Assembly (NCBI GenBank): GCA_020445315.1
Contig: JAGRGW010000068.1
Coordinates: forward strand, 1 to 42,841
Direction: 5' to 3'
DNA length: 42,841 nucleotides
From: Gammaproteobacteria bacterium
GTDB taxonomy: Bacteria; Pseudomonadota; Gammaproteobacteria; Chromatiales; Chromatiaceae
Shown: piece by piece, positions 1-7,104 of the stretch
Position numbering within the stretch: the first letter of the stretch is position 1
Layout of the letters: each line of letters opens with the position of its first letter
Position numbers and translations under genes: made by a program
Notes under the pieces: generated by a model
Database searches by the model: none
The model's input: the letters and a program-made list of their open reading frames with translations, nothing else
Told to the model about the DNA's origin: nothing

Positions 1-60
1 TATGACAACTACACCCAGAGCCAGGGTGTCTGTTTCGTGGTCTACGAAGGCCGCAGCTGA
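1..60 (+). CDS. cbbS: RuBisCO small subunit, C-terminal end (partial)
   Basis: The window opens inside a reading frame whose last 19 codons encode YDNYTQSQGVCFVVYEGRS followed by TGA. This resembles the C-terminus of form IA RuBisCO small subunits, which fold against the large subunit in the L8S8 enzyme. Identification rests on this short tail plus context: csoS2 starts 61 bases downstream, exactly where cbbS sits in alpha-carboxysome operons. The start and most of the gene, and presumably cbbL, lie outside the window. Confidence 0.85.
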   Translation, partial: YDNYTQSQGVCFVVYEGRS

Positions 61-121
61 TCCGCCTCGCGGCGCATGCGGACTGAAATCTGACGGATAA
101 CGACGACTTACGGGGAAAATC

Positions 122-2437
122 ATGGCACAAAGCCAAAGCACCAGAGCGATAGCGCTGGCGAGGCGCAAGGCCCTGTCCAGCGGCGGTAAAGGCGCAACGT
201 CGGGCAGCAGCCCGGAGCGCACCCGCGGCGATACGACAAGCGCGACCGAGACACGGTCTGCGTCCGCTCCGCCGGCGACGGCCGCCCCGGAAAAACCGCG
301 TGTGCGATACGCGGCATCGTCTGCCTCGTCAGGCAACAGTTCGCGTAGCGTCGCGCTGGCGCGTCGGAAAGCGATGTCCGTGCAGGGCAAGCGCGCCGAC
401 ACCAGTACCGATCGCACGACCGCTGGCGGACCGAAGGCGCGTAAGGCGCAGGCCATGCGTGCCGAGACCCCGCAGGTGGAGAAGACCGGCGATTGCGGTT
501 GTGGCTGCAAGGGCAGCCGCGGCAGCGATGCCGTCGCCGCTGCACCGAAGCGCGCCCAGCGTGCGGTCCAGGCCAAGGCCGGCAAGCGCCGCCCCGCGGC
601 CCAGCAGAATTCGACACGTGCGGCAGCGCTGGCGCGCCGCCAGGCGCAGTCGACCCGTGGCAAGGCCGGCGTCAACAGTGGCGGTATCAGCGCTGCGCAG
701 ACGGCACGGGCGATGAACCCGGGCCTGAGCAGTCGCGAGCTGGCACGCGAGTTGCGCGAGCTGCGCAGCCGCAGCGGCAAGTCCGGCACCACGCAGAAGC
801 GCGGTGATTGCAGCGGTCGCCGTCGCCAGCGTCCGAAGGACAGCGAACAGGGCCCCGCGCAAGACCAGCCCTGGAAAGTCGGCATCAGTGAGACCACGCG
901 CGGCCAGTCCGTGACCGGCACCATGGTCGGGCGCAGCCAGTCCGTGACCGGCGACGAGCCGAGCACCTGCCGCCCGGTGACCGGTACCGAGTACATGGGT
1001 GCCGACGTGTTCCGCAGTTTCTGCCAGACAGAGCCGGCCAAGACACCGCAGCGCGGCGGCGTCAGTCGGACCAGCCGCGACAACACGGTAACCGGCAACG
1101 AGGTCGGTCGCAGCGCCAAGGTAACCGGCGACGAGCCCGGGACCTGCAAGCGCGTTACCGGCAACGACTACCTGAGCCCTGACCAGTTCGAGTCCTTCTG
1201 CGGCAGCCGCCCGGACGCGAACCCGGCCAAGGTGACGCGGGTCGAGACGATGAAAGGCAAGGGCGTCACCGGCAGCAATGTCGGCCGCTCGGCCAAGGTG
1301 ACCGGTGACGAGGCGGGTGCGAATCGCGCGACCACCGGGACCCAGTACACCAGGCCCAGCGACATTGGCAATGCAGCACCGGCCAAGGTGGGTGCGAGCG
1401 GTACCCTGCGTGGCGGTGTCGTCACCGGCACCACGGTGGGACGCAGGGAACGCATGACCGGCGACGAGGCAGGTAGCTGCCGTAACGTCACCGGCGACGA
1501 TTACGTGGGTCGCGAACAGTTCGACAGTTTCTGCGACGCGGTGCCCGCGCCGAAGGACCAGAAGGTCGGCGTGTCGCGTACCGCCGGCGGCAAGGGCGTG
1601 ACCGGCACGATGACCGGACGCTCGGGTCGCGTGACCGGCGACGAGCCGGGAACATGCAAGGCGATTACGGGTACGCCGTATGCCGGGCTGGAGCAGACGG
1701 CCTCGTTCTGCGAAGCGCCGCAGCAGCAGGAGGTGCAACAGCGCACGCGCCCTAGCGCACGCCAGGCTGGTATGCCAATGACCGGTCAGCAGCCTGGTGT
1801 TGGCGGCAAGATGACCGGTGCGAACAAGGGCGCATGCGAGAACGTCAGTGGTACGCCGTACATCGGCGCCGACCAGGTCGCCGATGCCTGTCCGGCCACC
1901 CCGGCACAACCCGGCAGCCCGGATTTTCCGCAGCCGCTGGGTGATGTGCCCTGGGGCAAGTTCAGTGTCGACGCGCCGGCGCACGCATCCGAAGGACAGC
2001 GCCACGTCTCGGCCGTGACCGGTTCGCGCTACGAGCAGGGCAATATCACCGGCCCGTTCGGCATGGCGGCCGGCAAGGTCACCGGTACCGAGGAAAAACG
2101 CTTTGGTTCCGCTGATGTCACGCCTGTGCAGGTACCGGAGGCACAACCGGAACTCGATGGCCGCGTCATGCCCCGGATTACCGGTGAAGGCATGGATGCC
2201 GGGGCGCGGATTACCGGGGACGACTGGGATCGCGGTGACCGCGTGACCGGCACCGAGGGCAGTTCGGCAACGCGTCGCAACCCGACGCGCCGCGGTGGCC
2301 CGATGGGCGCGATGGACTTTCGCAAGCTCGAGCCGCGCAACGAAAAAATCGCTGCACCGGTGAGCAAGGTGACCGGCAGCAGTGGCAATACCGAGACCGG
2401 GTCGCTGATCACCTACAGCGGCGGCGCACGCGGCTGA
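122..2437 (+). CDS. csoS2: CsoS2 carboxysome assembly scaffold
   Basis: This 771-residue, highly basic, disordered protein bridges RuBisCO and the shell during alpha-carboxysome assembly. Three layers are visible. The N-terminal part carries four short basic helical repeats of the ALARRKA type near residues 6-25, 75-93, 165-183 and 203-218, the class known to bind RuBisCO; a CGCGC cluster lies at 125-129. The middle part (about 252-590) has six long repeats built from VTG triplets, most ending in FxSFC. The C-terminal part (about 610-771) has more spaced ITG/VTG motifs and ends GSLITYSGGARG, resembling the shell-anchoring terminus of the family. A GGGGAAAA ribosome site precedes the ATG. Many homologues make short and long forms by frameshifting; no convincing slippery site was found by eye. 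Confidence 0.96.
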   Translation: MAQSQSTRAIALARRKALSSGGKGATSGSSPERTRGDTTSATETRSASAPPATAAPEKPRVRYAASSASSGNSSRSVALARRKAMSVQGKRADTSTDRTTAGGPKARKAQAMRAETPQVEKTGDCGCGCKGSRGSDAVAAAPKRAQRAVQAKAGKRRPAAQQNSTRAAALARRQAQSTRGKAGVNSGGISAAQTARAMNPGLSSRELARELRELRSRSGKSGTTQKRGDCSGRRRQRPKDSEQGPAQDQPWKVGISETTRGQSVTGTMVGRSQSVTGDEPSTCRPVTGTEYMGADVFRSFCQTEPAKTPQRGGVSRTSRDNTVTGNEVGRSAKVTGDEPGTCKRVTGNDYLSPDQFESFCGSRPDANPAKVTRVETMKGKGVTGSNVGRSAKVTGDEAGANRATTGTQYTRPSDIGNAAPAKVGASGTLRGGVVTGTTVGRRERMTGDEAGSCRNVTGDDYVGREQFDSFCDAVPAPKDQKVGVSRTAGGKGVTGTMTGRSGRVTGDEPGTCKAITGTPYAGLEQTASFCEAPQQQEVQQRTRPSARQAGMPMTGQQPGVGGKMTGANKGACENVSGTPYIGADQVADACPATPAQPGSPDFPQPLGDVPWGKFSVDAPAHASEGQRHVSAVTGSRYEQGNITGPFGMAAGKVTGTEEKRFGSADVTPVQVPEAQPELDGRVMPRITGEGMDAGARITGDDWDRGDRVTGTEGSSATRRNPTRRGGPMGAMDFRKLEPRNEKIAAPVSKVTGSSGNTETGSLITYSGGARG
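875..1891 (+). repeat. Six long M-type repeats inside csoS2
   Basis: Six tandem units of about 45-55 codons cover residues 252-590. Each has VTG..VGR, a second (V/M)TGDE, then a TG(T/N/D) turn and a terminal FxSFC or similar. Units 1, 2, 4 and 5 carry a cysteine after the second VTG and another at the end. Unit 3 (residues 371-418) has neither: it reads GANRATTG and ends SDIGNAA. Unit 6 is divergent but keeps both cysteines. In this family the repeats contact shell proteins. Confidence 0.85.
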
Positions 2438-2478
2438 CGGTCAGGCATCGACGGTAACAGCAGGCGGATAACGACGAC

Positions 2479-3990
2479 ATGCAACGCGTTTCAGTAAATC
2501 GTGCAGGACAGCACCAGGGCGGGGCGACACGTGCGCCCATGCGTCGCCCCGGCGGTGTCGCTGCCGATCGCGGGCGCGGCACGTCGTCGGGCGCTGCCGG
2601 TCATCCGCTCGTTGACAGTCGCGACAATGCCCGCCTGTTCGAGTACGAGAACGGCGTCAAGCAGTCGTTCGACCGGATCAAGCCGGTGCTGAAGCAGATC
2701 TCGTCGTTTCAGCACGAGGCGGATTTCGAGCAGCGCGCGCAGCGCGCCGCGCAAGCCGAACTGGGCTTCGAACTGCCGGGCGAGATCCTGGCCGATGCCT
2801 GGGTCAGCCAGCTGGACATGAAAAAGCTGTTTGCGTGGTGCGTGTTCGAGACCTATCGGCGCTACTGCGACGACTTCTATCAACTGCAGCCGCTCGCGGC
2901 GCAGGGTGCCGACGAGTTCGCCGCGTTTCTGCAGGCGTGCGGGTTCCACACGCTGGACATGACGCCATGTGCAGACGGTCGACTGGCTCACGTCGTGCGC
3001 TACGTGCTGCGGTTGCCGCAGGACCAGGTGCGGCGCAAGTCGTACGCCGGCGCGACCTTCGATGTCGAAGACAGTATCCAGAAATGGGTCGAGGTCGAGA
3101 TGCTGCGTTACCGCGAGGGCCGACCCAATCTGGCGGACGCACCGACGCGTTACCTGAAGGCGGTCGTCTACCATTTCAGTTCGGTCGACCCTGAGCACCA
3201 GGGGTGCGCGGCGCACGGTTCGGACACGGCGCTGGCGGCATCGGAGGGGCTGAAGCGCCTAGAGGCTTTCCGCGAGGCGATCGAGAACAGCTACTGCTGT
3301 GGCGCCTCGATCGATCTGCTGCTGGTTGGCCTGGACACCGATACGGATGCTATCCGTGTTCACGTGCCGGACGGGAAGGGCAGTATTGACCTGAACAGCT
3401 ACGTCGACAATGTGGCCCTGTTCGACCAGAGCGCGCGCCTCGGCGAGGCGGAGGCGGCAGCCGCAATCGACCGTGCCGTTGCCGCAGCAGCCGAGAACAC
3501 CGCGCCGGGTATGCAGCGCTTTGTCGTGCAACTGCTGACCAACAACCTGTCGCAGATTGCCTACGTCCGCGCTTACCACGGCGCCAGTTACGCAGACATT
3601 GGCCACGCCGAGCGCTTTATCGGTGCCGGGGTCGGGTTCGAAGAGGTGCAGCTGCGCAACCTGATGTATTTCGCCTACCTGCAGACGGTAGAGGAAGGCG
3701 CGAAGGATCTGGATGTCGGCGTCAAGATATTTTCCGGCCTGAACGCGGCCCATGGGTTGCCGATTCCGGTCGTGATCCGGTTCGACTACCACGGCCAGGT
3801 CCCGGGTGCCAAAGAGCGCGCAACGGAGCGGTGCCGCCAGGTCGCCCGGGCGCTCAAGGCACGCTATGACAGGCTGTTCGAGCGTGGGCTGTTGCACATC
3901 ATGCAGGTCGTGCGCGACTGCACCGGCACGGCACCGATCGAAGTGGTCTGCTGCTCGGTCAGGAAAAACGAATTCGCGGGGGCTCACTGA
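2479..3990 (+). CDS. csoSCA: Carboxysomal carbonic anhydrase CsoSCA
   Basis: This 503-residue enzyme converts HCO3- to CO2 inside the carboxysome to feed RuBisCO. It belongs to the divergent beta class once called epsilon (CsoS3). Catalytic residues are visible: C164, D166 and R168 in TPCADGRLAHV, then H232 in YHFSS and C243 in HQGCAAHG. The 11-residue spacing of the last two zinc ligands matches my memory of the Halothiobacillus enzyme. A basic, low-complexity N-terminus (about 1-45) resembles the segment used for recruitment in the family. Length is typical. The stop overlaps the csoS4A start (TGATG), implying translational coupling. Confidence 0.96.
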   Translation: MQRVSVNRAGQHQGGATRAPMRRPGGVAADRGRGTSSGAAGHPLVDSRDNARLFEYENGVKQSFDRIKPVLKQISSFQHEADFEQRAQRAAQAELGFELPGEILADAWVSQLDMKKLFAWCVFETYRRYCDDFYQLQPLAAQGADEFAAFLQACGFHTLDMTPCADGRLAHVVRYVLRLPQDQVRRKSYAGATFDVEDSIQKWVEVEMLRYREGRPNLADAPTRYLKAVVYHFSSVDPEHQGCAAHGSDTALAASEGLKRLEAFREAIENSYCCGASIDLLLVGLDTDTDAIRVHVPDGKGSIDLNSYVDNVALFDQSARLGEAEAAAAIDRAVAAAAENTAPGMQRFVVQLLTNNLSQIAYVRAYHGASYADIGHAERFIGAGVGFEEVQLRNLMYFAYLQTVEEGAKDLDVGVKIFSGLNAAHGLPIPVVIRFDYHGQVPGAKERATERCRQVARALKARYDRLFERGLLHIMQVVRDCTGTAPIEVVCCSVRKNEFAGAH

Positions 3991-4355
3991 TGAAGATCTG
4001 CCAGGTGGAGCGGCCACTGGTTTCGACCAATCGCATCGCGATGATGGAGCACAAGCATCTGCAAGTGGTCATCGACGGGTCGTCGAAGCTGGTCGCGGTG
4101 GATGCCGTTGGCGCCAAGCCGGGAGACTGGGTGATCTGCGTCGGCAGTTCCGCCGCGCGCGAGGCGGCGGGCAGCAAGGGTTACCCGAGCGATCTGACGA
4201 TCGTCGGCATCATCGACCACTGGCCCCCCCCCGGTTCTGAAACCGATGAAGCGGCCGCCGGCGGTGGCGCCGATAGCGGTGAGGGTCCGGCAGCATCCAG
4301 CGGCGCAGACAGCGCTGGCGGAGAGCCCGGGGCAGACAAGGCCGGCGGAGCCTGA
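3990..4355 (+). CDS. csoS4A: Carboxysome vertex protein CsoS4A with unusual C-terminal extension
   Basis: CsoS4A forms the pentamers that cap icosahedral vertices of the shell. Residues 1-80 match the fold, with MKICQVERPLVST at the start, KPGDWVICVGSSAAREA in the middle and DLTIVGIIDHW at the end. Family members, as I recall them, stop shortly after this point. Here a tail of about 40 residues rich in Ala, Gly, Ser, Asp and Glu follows, and its stop overlaps the csoS4B start (TGATG). The tail begins exactly at a run of nine cytosines coding PPP. One extra C would end the protein a few codons later as WPPPRF, close to the normal length. The extension could be real, a slippage product or a sequencing error. 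Confidence 0.93.
   Translation: MKICQVERPLVSTNRIAMMEHKHLQVVIDGSSKLVAVDAVGAKPGDWVICVGSSAAREAAGSKGYPSDLTIVGIIDHWPPPGSETDEAAAGGGADSGEGPAASSGADSAGGEPGADKAGGA
4224..4232 (+). repeat. Homopolymer run of nine cytosines in csoS4A
   Basis: Nine consecutive C bases encode three prolines at the junction between the conserved vertex-protein fold and its long tail. As written the frame stays open to 4355. Gain of one C, or loss of two, would put TGA three codons after the run. Loss of one would shift into a frame open until about 4587. Confidence 0.9.
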
Positions 4356-4642
4356 TGGAGATTTTTCAGGTCGAGGGCACGCTGGTCTGTACGCAGCGGG
4401 TCGAGGGTCTGAGGCATTCGAGCCTGCGCGTGCTGAAGAGCACGAGCGGCAAGTTGCAGGTTGCTGTCGACCCGGTCGGCGTCAACCCGGGCAACTGGGT
4501 ATTCACGGCGAGCGGTTCTGCCGCGCGCTATGCGGCGGAGAGTTTCGAGGTGCTGACGGACCTGACGGTCTGCGGGATCATCGATGACTGGCCGTCGCAG
4601 GACGAGACGCCGGATTCCGCTGATGCCACCGCATCGGCGTGA
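4355..4642 (+). CDS. csoS4B: Carboxysome vertex protein CsoS4B
   Basis: This 95-residue paralogue of CsoS4A is the second pentameric vertex protein of alpha-carboxysomes. Visible family features are MEIFQVEGTLVCTQR, the NPGNWVFTASGSAARYA segment and LTVCGIIDDWPSQ. After the core comes only a short acidic tail of about 15 residues, unlike the long tail of CsoS4A. Its ATG overlaps the csoS4A stop. A 59-base gap separates it from the first csoS1 gene, which has its own GGGAGA ribosome site. Confidence 0.95.
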   Translation: MEIFQVEGTLVCTQRVEGLRHSSLRVLKSTSGKLQVAVDPVGVNPGNWVFTASGSAARYAAESFEVLTDLTVCGIIDDWPSQDETPDSADATASA

Positions 4643-4701
4643 AGCTGACGGGATTTAACTGACAATCGAGTCAATCAATAGAGTCACTGGGAGACACGAC
4701 C

Positions 4702-5010
4702 ATGGCAACTGAGAACTACGGCATCGCACTGGGCATGATCGAGACGCGCGGACTGGTTCCCGCCATCGAAGCCGCAGATGCCATGACCAAGGCAGCGGAA
4801 GTCCGTTTGATCGGCCGCGAGTTCGTCGGCGGCGGATACGTCACCGTACTGGTACGCGGCGAAACGGGTGCTGTGAATGCGGCGGTCCGTGCCGGCGCGG
4901 ATGCCTGCGAGCGTGTCGGTGACGGCCTGGTGGCGGCACACATCATTGCCCGCCCGCACCGCGAAGTTGAGCCGGTGCTGGAGGACAGCGGAAGAAGCCG
5001 CGCCAGCTGA
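4702..5010 (+). CDS. csoS1: CsoS1 hexameric shell protein, copy 1
   Basis: This 102-residue single-domain bacterial microcompartment (BMC-H) protein tiles the flat facets of the carboxysome shell. The fold is clear from YGIALGMIETRGLVPAIEA, the VRLIGREFVGGGYVTVLVRG strand region and the C-terminal VAAHIIARPHREVEPVL. It is identical to copy 2 except at residue 3 and in the last few residues (here EDSGRSRAS). The ribosome site is GGGAGA 11 bases upstream. A hairpin follows the gene. Confidence 0.97.
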   Translation: MATENYGIALGMIETRGLVPAIEAADAMTKAAEVRLIGREFVGGGYVTVLVRGETGAVNAAVRAGADACERVGDGLVAAHIIARPHREVEPVLEDSGRSRAS

Positions 5011-5024
5011 GAAAGAGCTTAATG

Positions 5025-5042
5025 ACCACGGATCCCCGTGGT
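5025..5042 (+). other. Hairpin between the two csoS1 genes
   Basis: ACCACGG and CCGTGGT form a perfect 7-bp stem around a four-base ATCC loop in the 73-base gap between csoS1 copies. No T-run follows, so it is probably not an intrinsic terminator. A stem here could protect upstream mRNA or mark a processing site and so adjust the relative output of abundant shell protein; that role is inference. Confidence 0.5.
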
Positions 5043-5083
5043 GACCTGCAGAAAACGACCTACTTCGACAACGGAGAAAGACA

Positions 5084-5386
5084 ATGGCAAACGAAAACTA
5101 CGGTATTGCGCTCGGCATGATCGAGACCCGCGGCCTCGTGCCGGCAATTGAGGCGGCAGACGCCATGACCAAGGCGGCAGAAGTGCGGCTGATCGGTCGC
5201 GAATTCGTCGGCGGCGGTTACGTCACCGTGCTGGTGCGCGGCGAGACCGGTGCTGTCAACGCGGCGGTTCGTGCCGGTGCAGATGCCTGTGAGCGCGTCG
5301 GCGACGGCCTTGTTGCCGCGCACATCATCGCCCGCCCGCATCGCGAGGTTGAGCCGGTTCTGCCGACGGGTGGCAACGCTTCCTAA
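5084..5386 (+). CDS. csoS1: CsoS1 hexameric shell protein, copy 2
   Basis: This 100-residue BMC-H shell protein differs from copy 1 only at residue 3 (N for T) and in the C-terminal tail (PTGGNAS). The DNA differs at many third codon positions while the core protein is unchanged, so both copies are under strong purifying selection rather than being a very recent duplication. A clear GGAGAAAG ribosome site precedes the ATG. Alpha-carboxysome operons usually hold two or three such copies. Confidence 0.97.
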   Translation: MANENYGIALGMIETRGLVPAIEAADAMTKAAEVRLIGREFVGGGYVTVLVRGETGAVNAAVRAGADACERVGDGLVAAHIIARPHREVEPVLPTGGNAS

Positions 5387-5425
5387 GCTGACCTCCCGGT
5401 ATCCGGTCGAAACTGAGACGATCTG

Positions 5426-5896
5426 ATGTCACCCATGTACGGTGATCCGCGGGTCCTGGGCTACCTGGGGCGTGCCCTCAGCCTGGAACTCTCGGCGGTG
5501 CAGCTCTATAGCACCCAGGCGCGACTCGTCGCGTCCTGGGGGCTGGACGAGCCGGCCAGGCGTCTGCGCGAGGAGTCGCGAGAGGAGATGGAACATGTCG
5601 AGCGTGTCATCGCCCGCATGTTGGCACTGGGTGCGGCGCCGGGCGCGTCGCAGCTCAGGCCGGTTCGTCTCGGCCGTGACCTCGTCGCGCTGCTGCAGGC
5701 CGACTACGACTTTGAGATGGAACTCGTCCAGCTATATCATGATGCCGCGACCTACTGTGCAAGATCGGCGCAGCAGGACGATCGGATCTTCTTCGAAACC
5801 CTGTTCAACGAGGAACAGGCGCACGCAAGGGAGCTGGTCGACTGGATCAAGAAGCTGGAGGTGTCGATTGCCGACCCACGCAGACCGCAGCGATGA
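5426..5896 (+). CDS. Bacterioferritin-like di-iron protein of the carboxysome operon
   Basis: This 156-residue four-helix ferritin-like protein has the full set of likely di-iron ligands: E21, E54, H57, E97 or E99, E130 and H133. M55 lies two residues before H57, as does the haem-ligating methionine of classical bacterioferritin (MxH). A bacterioferritin-family gene after the csoS1 genes is a known feature of alpha-carboxysome loci, though its role in carbon fixation is not settled. The ATG at 5426 is used; a second ATG lies three codons later. The next gene follows after 45 bases. Confidence 0.85.
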   Translation: MSPMYGDPRVLGYLGRALSLELSAVQLYSTQARLVASWGLDEPARRLREESREEMEHVERVIARMLALGAAPGASQLRPVRLGRDLVALLQADYDFEMELVQLYHDAATYCARSAQQDDRIFFETLFNEEQAHARELVDWIKKLEVSIADPRRPQR

Positions 5897-5941
5897 CGGC
5901 GTGGCTGCCGCTACATCGATAAACCGGGCGGGTGCCGCATC

Positions 5942-6205
5942 ATGAACCAGCCATGGCAGGAGCGTCCGCGACCGCTGCGACTGGAATGTCGGTACGAGTT
6001 CGAAAACTACGCCCAGTTGCGCGACTATCTCGACCGTGCTGCCGAGATCTGCGAGAGCGAGGGCCTGTATCCCGATATGGGTTTCGGCAAGGACTACGTC
6101 AATATAACGATTCACGCCGATGAGGGCAGTGACGCGCTCAGCGAGAAACAACGCCGCCTGGCGACGCTGCTGGACGAGTTGCGTTCCGCGTCTGCCGGGG
6201 GCTGA
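5942..6205 (+). CDS. acRAF: acRAF, pterin-dehydratase-like RuBisCO assembly factor
   Basis: This 87-residue protein resembles the pterin-4a-carbinolamine dehydratase-like protein of alpha-carboxysome operons, which acts as a RuBisCO assembly chaperone rather than an active dehydratase. Supporting segments are the FENYAQLRDYLDRAAEICE helix, then YPDMGFGKDYVNITIHADEG and a C-terminal helix with LATLLDELR. Position between the bacterioferritin-like gene and mcdA agrees with this. It lies eight bases before mcdA, so the two are probably co-translated. Confidence 0.85.
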   Translation: MNQPWQERPRPLRLECRYEFENYAQLRDYLDRAAEICESEGLYPDMGFGKDYVNITIHADEGSDALSEKQRRLATLLDELRSASAGG

Positions 6206-6213
6206 GACGCGGC

Positions 6214-6840
6214 ATGCCGGTCATTGCACTGGTTGGTAACAAGGGGGGCGCTGGCAAAACCACCCTGTGCGTCAACCTCGCCGCCACGCTGGCGGCCTCC
6301 CGCGACACGATCATCCTCGATGCCGACCCGCAACGCTCCTCGTTGCAGTGGCGCATCATTGCCGAAGACGAATCGACAGTCCCGGTCGTGGATGCCGTCG
6401 ACGACCTGCCATCGCAGATCGACATCCATGTCGACGATAACCGCTACCTGGTCCTGGACTGCCCACCGTCGGTACAGGCCGTGCAGACCCGCCAGGCCCT
6501 CGAACGCTGTGATGTCGCACTGATCCCGGTCCAGCCCTCGCCACTCGATCTCTGGGCGACGGTCCACATCGAGAACGAGATCGAGCGCGCGCGTCAGCGT
6601 AACCCGGATTTGCGGGCCTTTATCGTCGTCAATCAAATGGAACCACGCACGCGGCTTTCGCGACTGGTGCGGACGGCGCTGGCCGAGTTGAGCGTGCCGG
6701 CCGCGGCCACCGCAATTCGGCGGCGCGTCTCTTATCGCAACGCGTTCCTCGAGGGGCGCAGTGTCATAGACCTGGGCAGTCGCGGTGCCGATGCCCGCGA
6801 AGAGATCCAGCAACTCATTAACGAGGTACTCGAGTCATGA
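6214..6840 (+). CDS. mcdA: McdA, ParA-type ATPase that positions carboxysomes
   Basis: This 208-residue ParA/MinD-family ATPase is expected to coat the nucleoid and space carboxysomes together with McdB. The deviant Walker A motif KGGAGKTT is at residues 10-17, a LDADPQRSS Walker A' region follows, and LVLDCPPSVQ is the Walker B-like segment. It overlaps mcdB by four bases (ATGA), the arrangement described for alpha-carboxysome McdAB pairs. The location inside the cso operon separates it from chromosome or plasmid partitioning ParA. Confidence 0.92.
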   Translation: MPVIALVGNKGGAGKTTLCVNLAATLAASRDTIILDADPQRSSLQWRIIAEDESTVPVVDAVDDLPSQIDIHVDDNRYLVLDCPPSVQAVQTRQALERCDVALIPVQPSPLDLWATVHIENEIERARQRNPDLRAFIVVNQMEPRTRLSRLVRTALAELSVPAAATAIRRRVSYRNAFLEGRSVIDLGSRGADAREEIQQLINEVLES

Positions 6841-7073
6841 GCACAGAAGACAAGACCGGCGACAAACTCGTCGCGTCCATTCGCAAGACGAAGTCGGGTG
6901 CCGCGGGCGCAGCCACCAAGGCACCGTCGGCTGCCACCGCACCGGCGACGGACAAGCCGGCACCGCGTCGTCGCACGGCAGCGAAGGCCGGCGTGAAGTC
7001 CGGTTCGGGCGGATCGGCGAAGCGCAGCACCGGCGACAGCTACCAGAGCCCGGGTCGCATCTGGCCGGACTGA
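6837..7073 (+). CDS. mcdB: McdB, carboxysome positioning adaptor
   Basis: This is a 78-residue, strongly basic, Ala/Gly/Lys-rich, probably disordered protein. Alpha-type McdB proteins are small, poorly conserved and characteristically end with a short motif containing a tryptophan; this one ends SPGRIWPD. Identification relies on that tail and on the ATGA overlap with mcdA. In the family it loads on carboxysomes and stimulates McdA ATPase activity. Only 31 bases separate it from the next gene. Confidence 0.85.
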   Translation: MSTEDKTGDKLVASIRKTKSGAAGAATKAPSAATAPATDKPAPRRRTAAKAGVKSGSGGSAKRSTGDSYQSPGRIWPD

Positions 7074-7104
7074 ACTGAAAAGTCGCAACTGCCCGGCCGA
7101 TACG

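Noticed and set aside
875..1891. CRISPR-like or satellite repeat
   Set aside because: The periodic DNA is explained by the VTG protein repeats of CsoS2; units are about 150 bases, imperfect and in frame.
329..2146. 605-codon open frame antisense to csoS2
   Set aside because: It is a shadow of the GC-rich, repetitive csoS2 frame; the translation is low-complexity with no recognisable domain, and csoS2 itself is certain.
2085..2350. Programmed frameshift site in csoS2
   Set aside because: A-runs at about 2093 and 2342 were considered, but neither has the X-XXY-YYZ arrangement in the reading frame and the full-length frame is intact.
6214..6840. Chromosome or plasmid partition ParA
   Set aside because: Its place in the cso operon and overlap with an mcdB-like gene fit carboxysome positioning; no parB or parS-like site is near.
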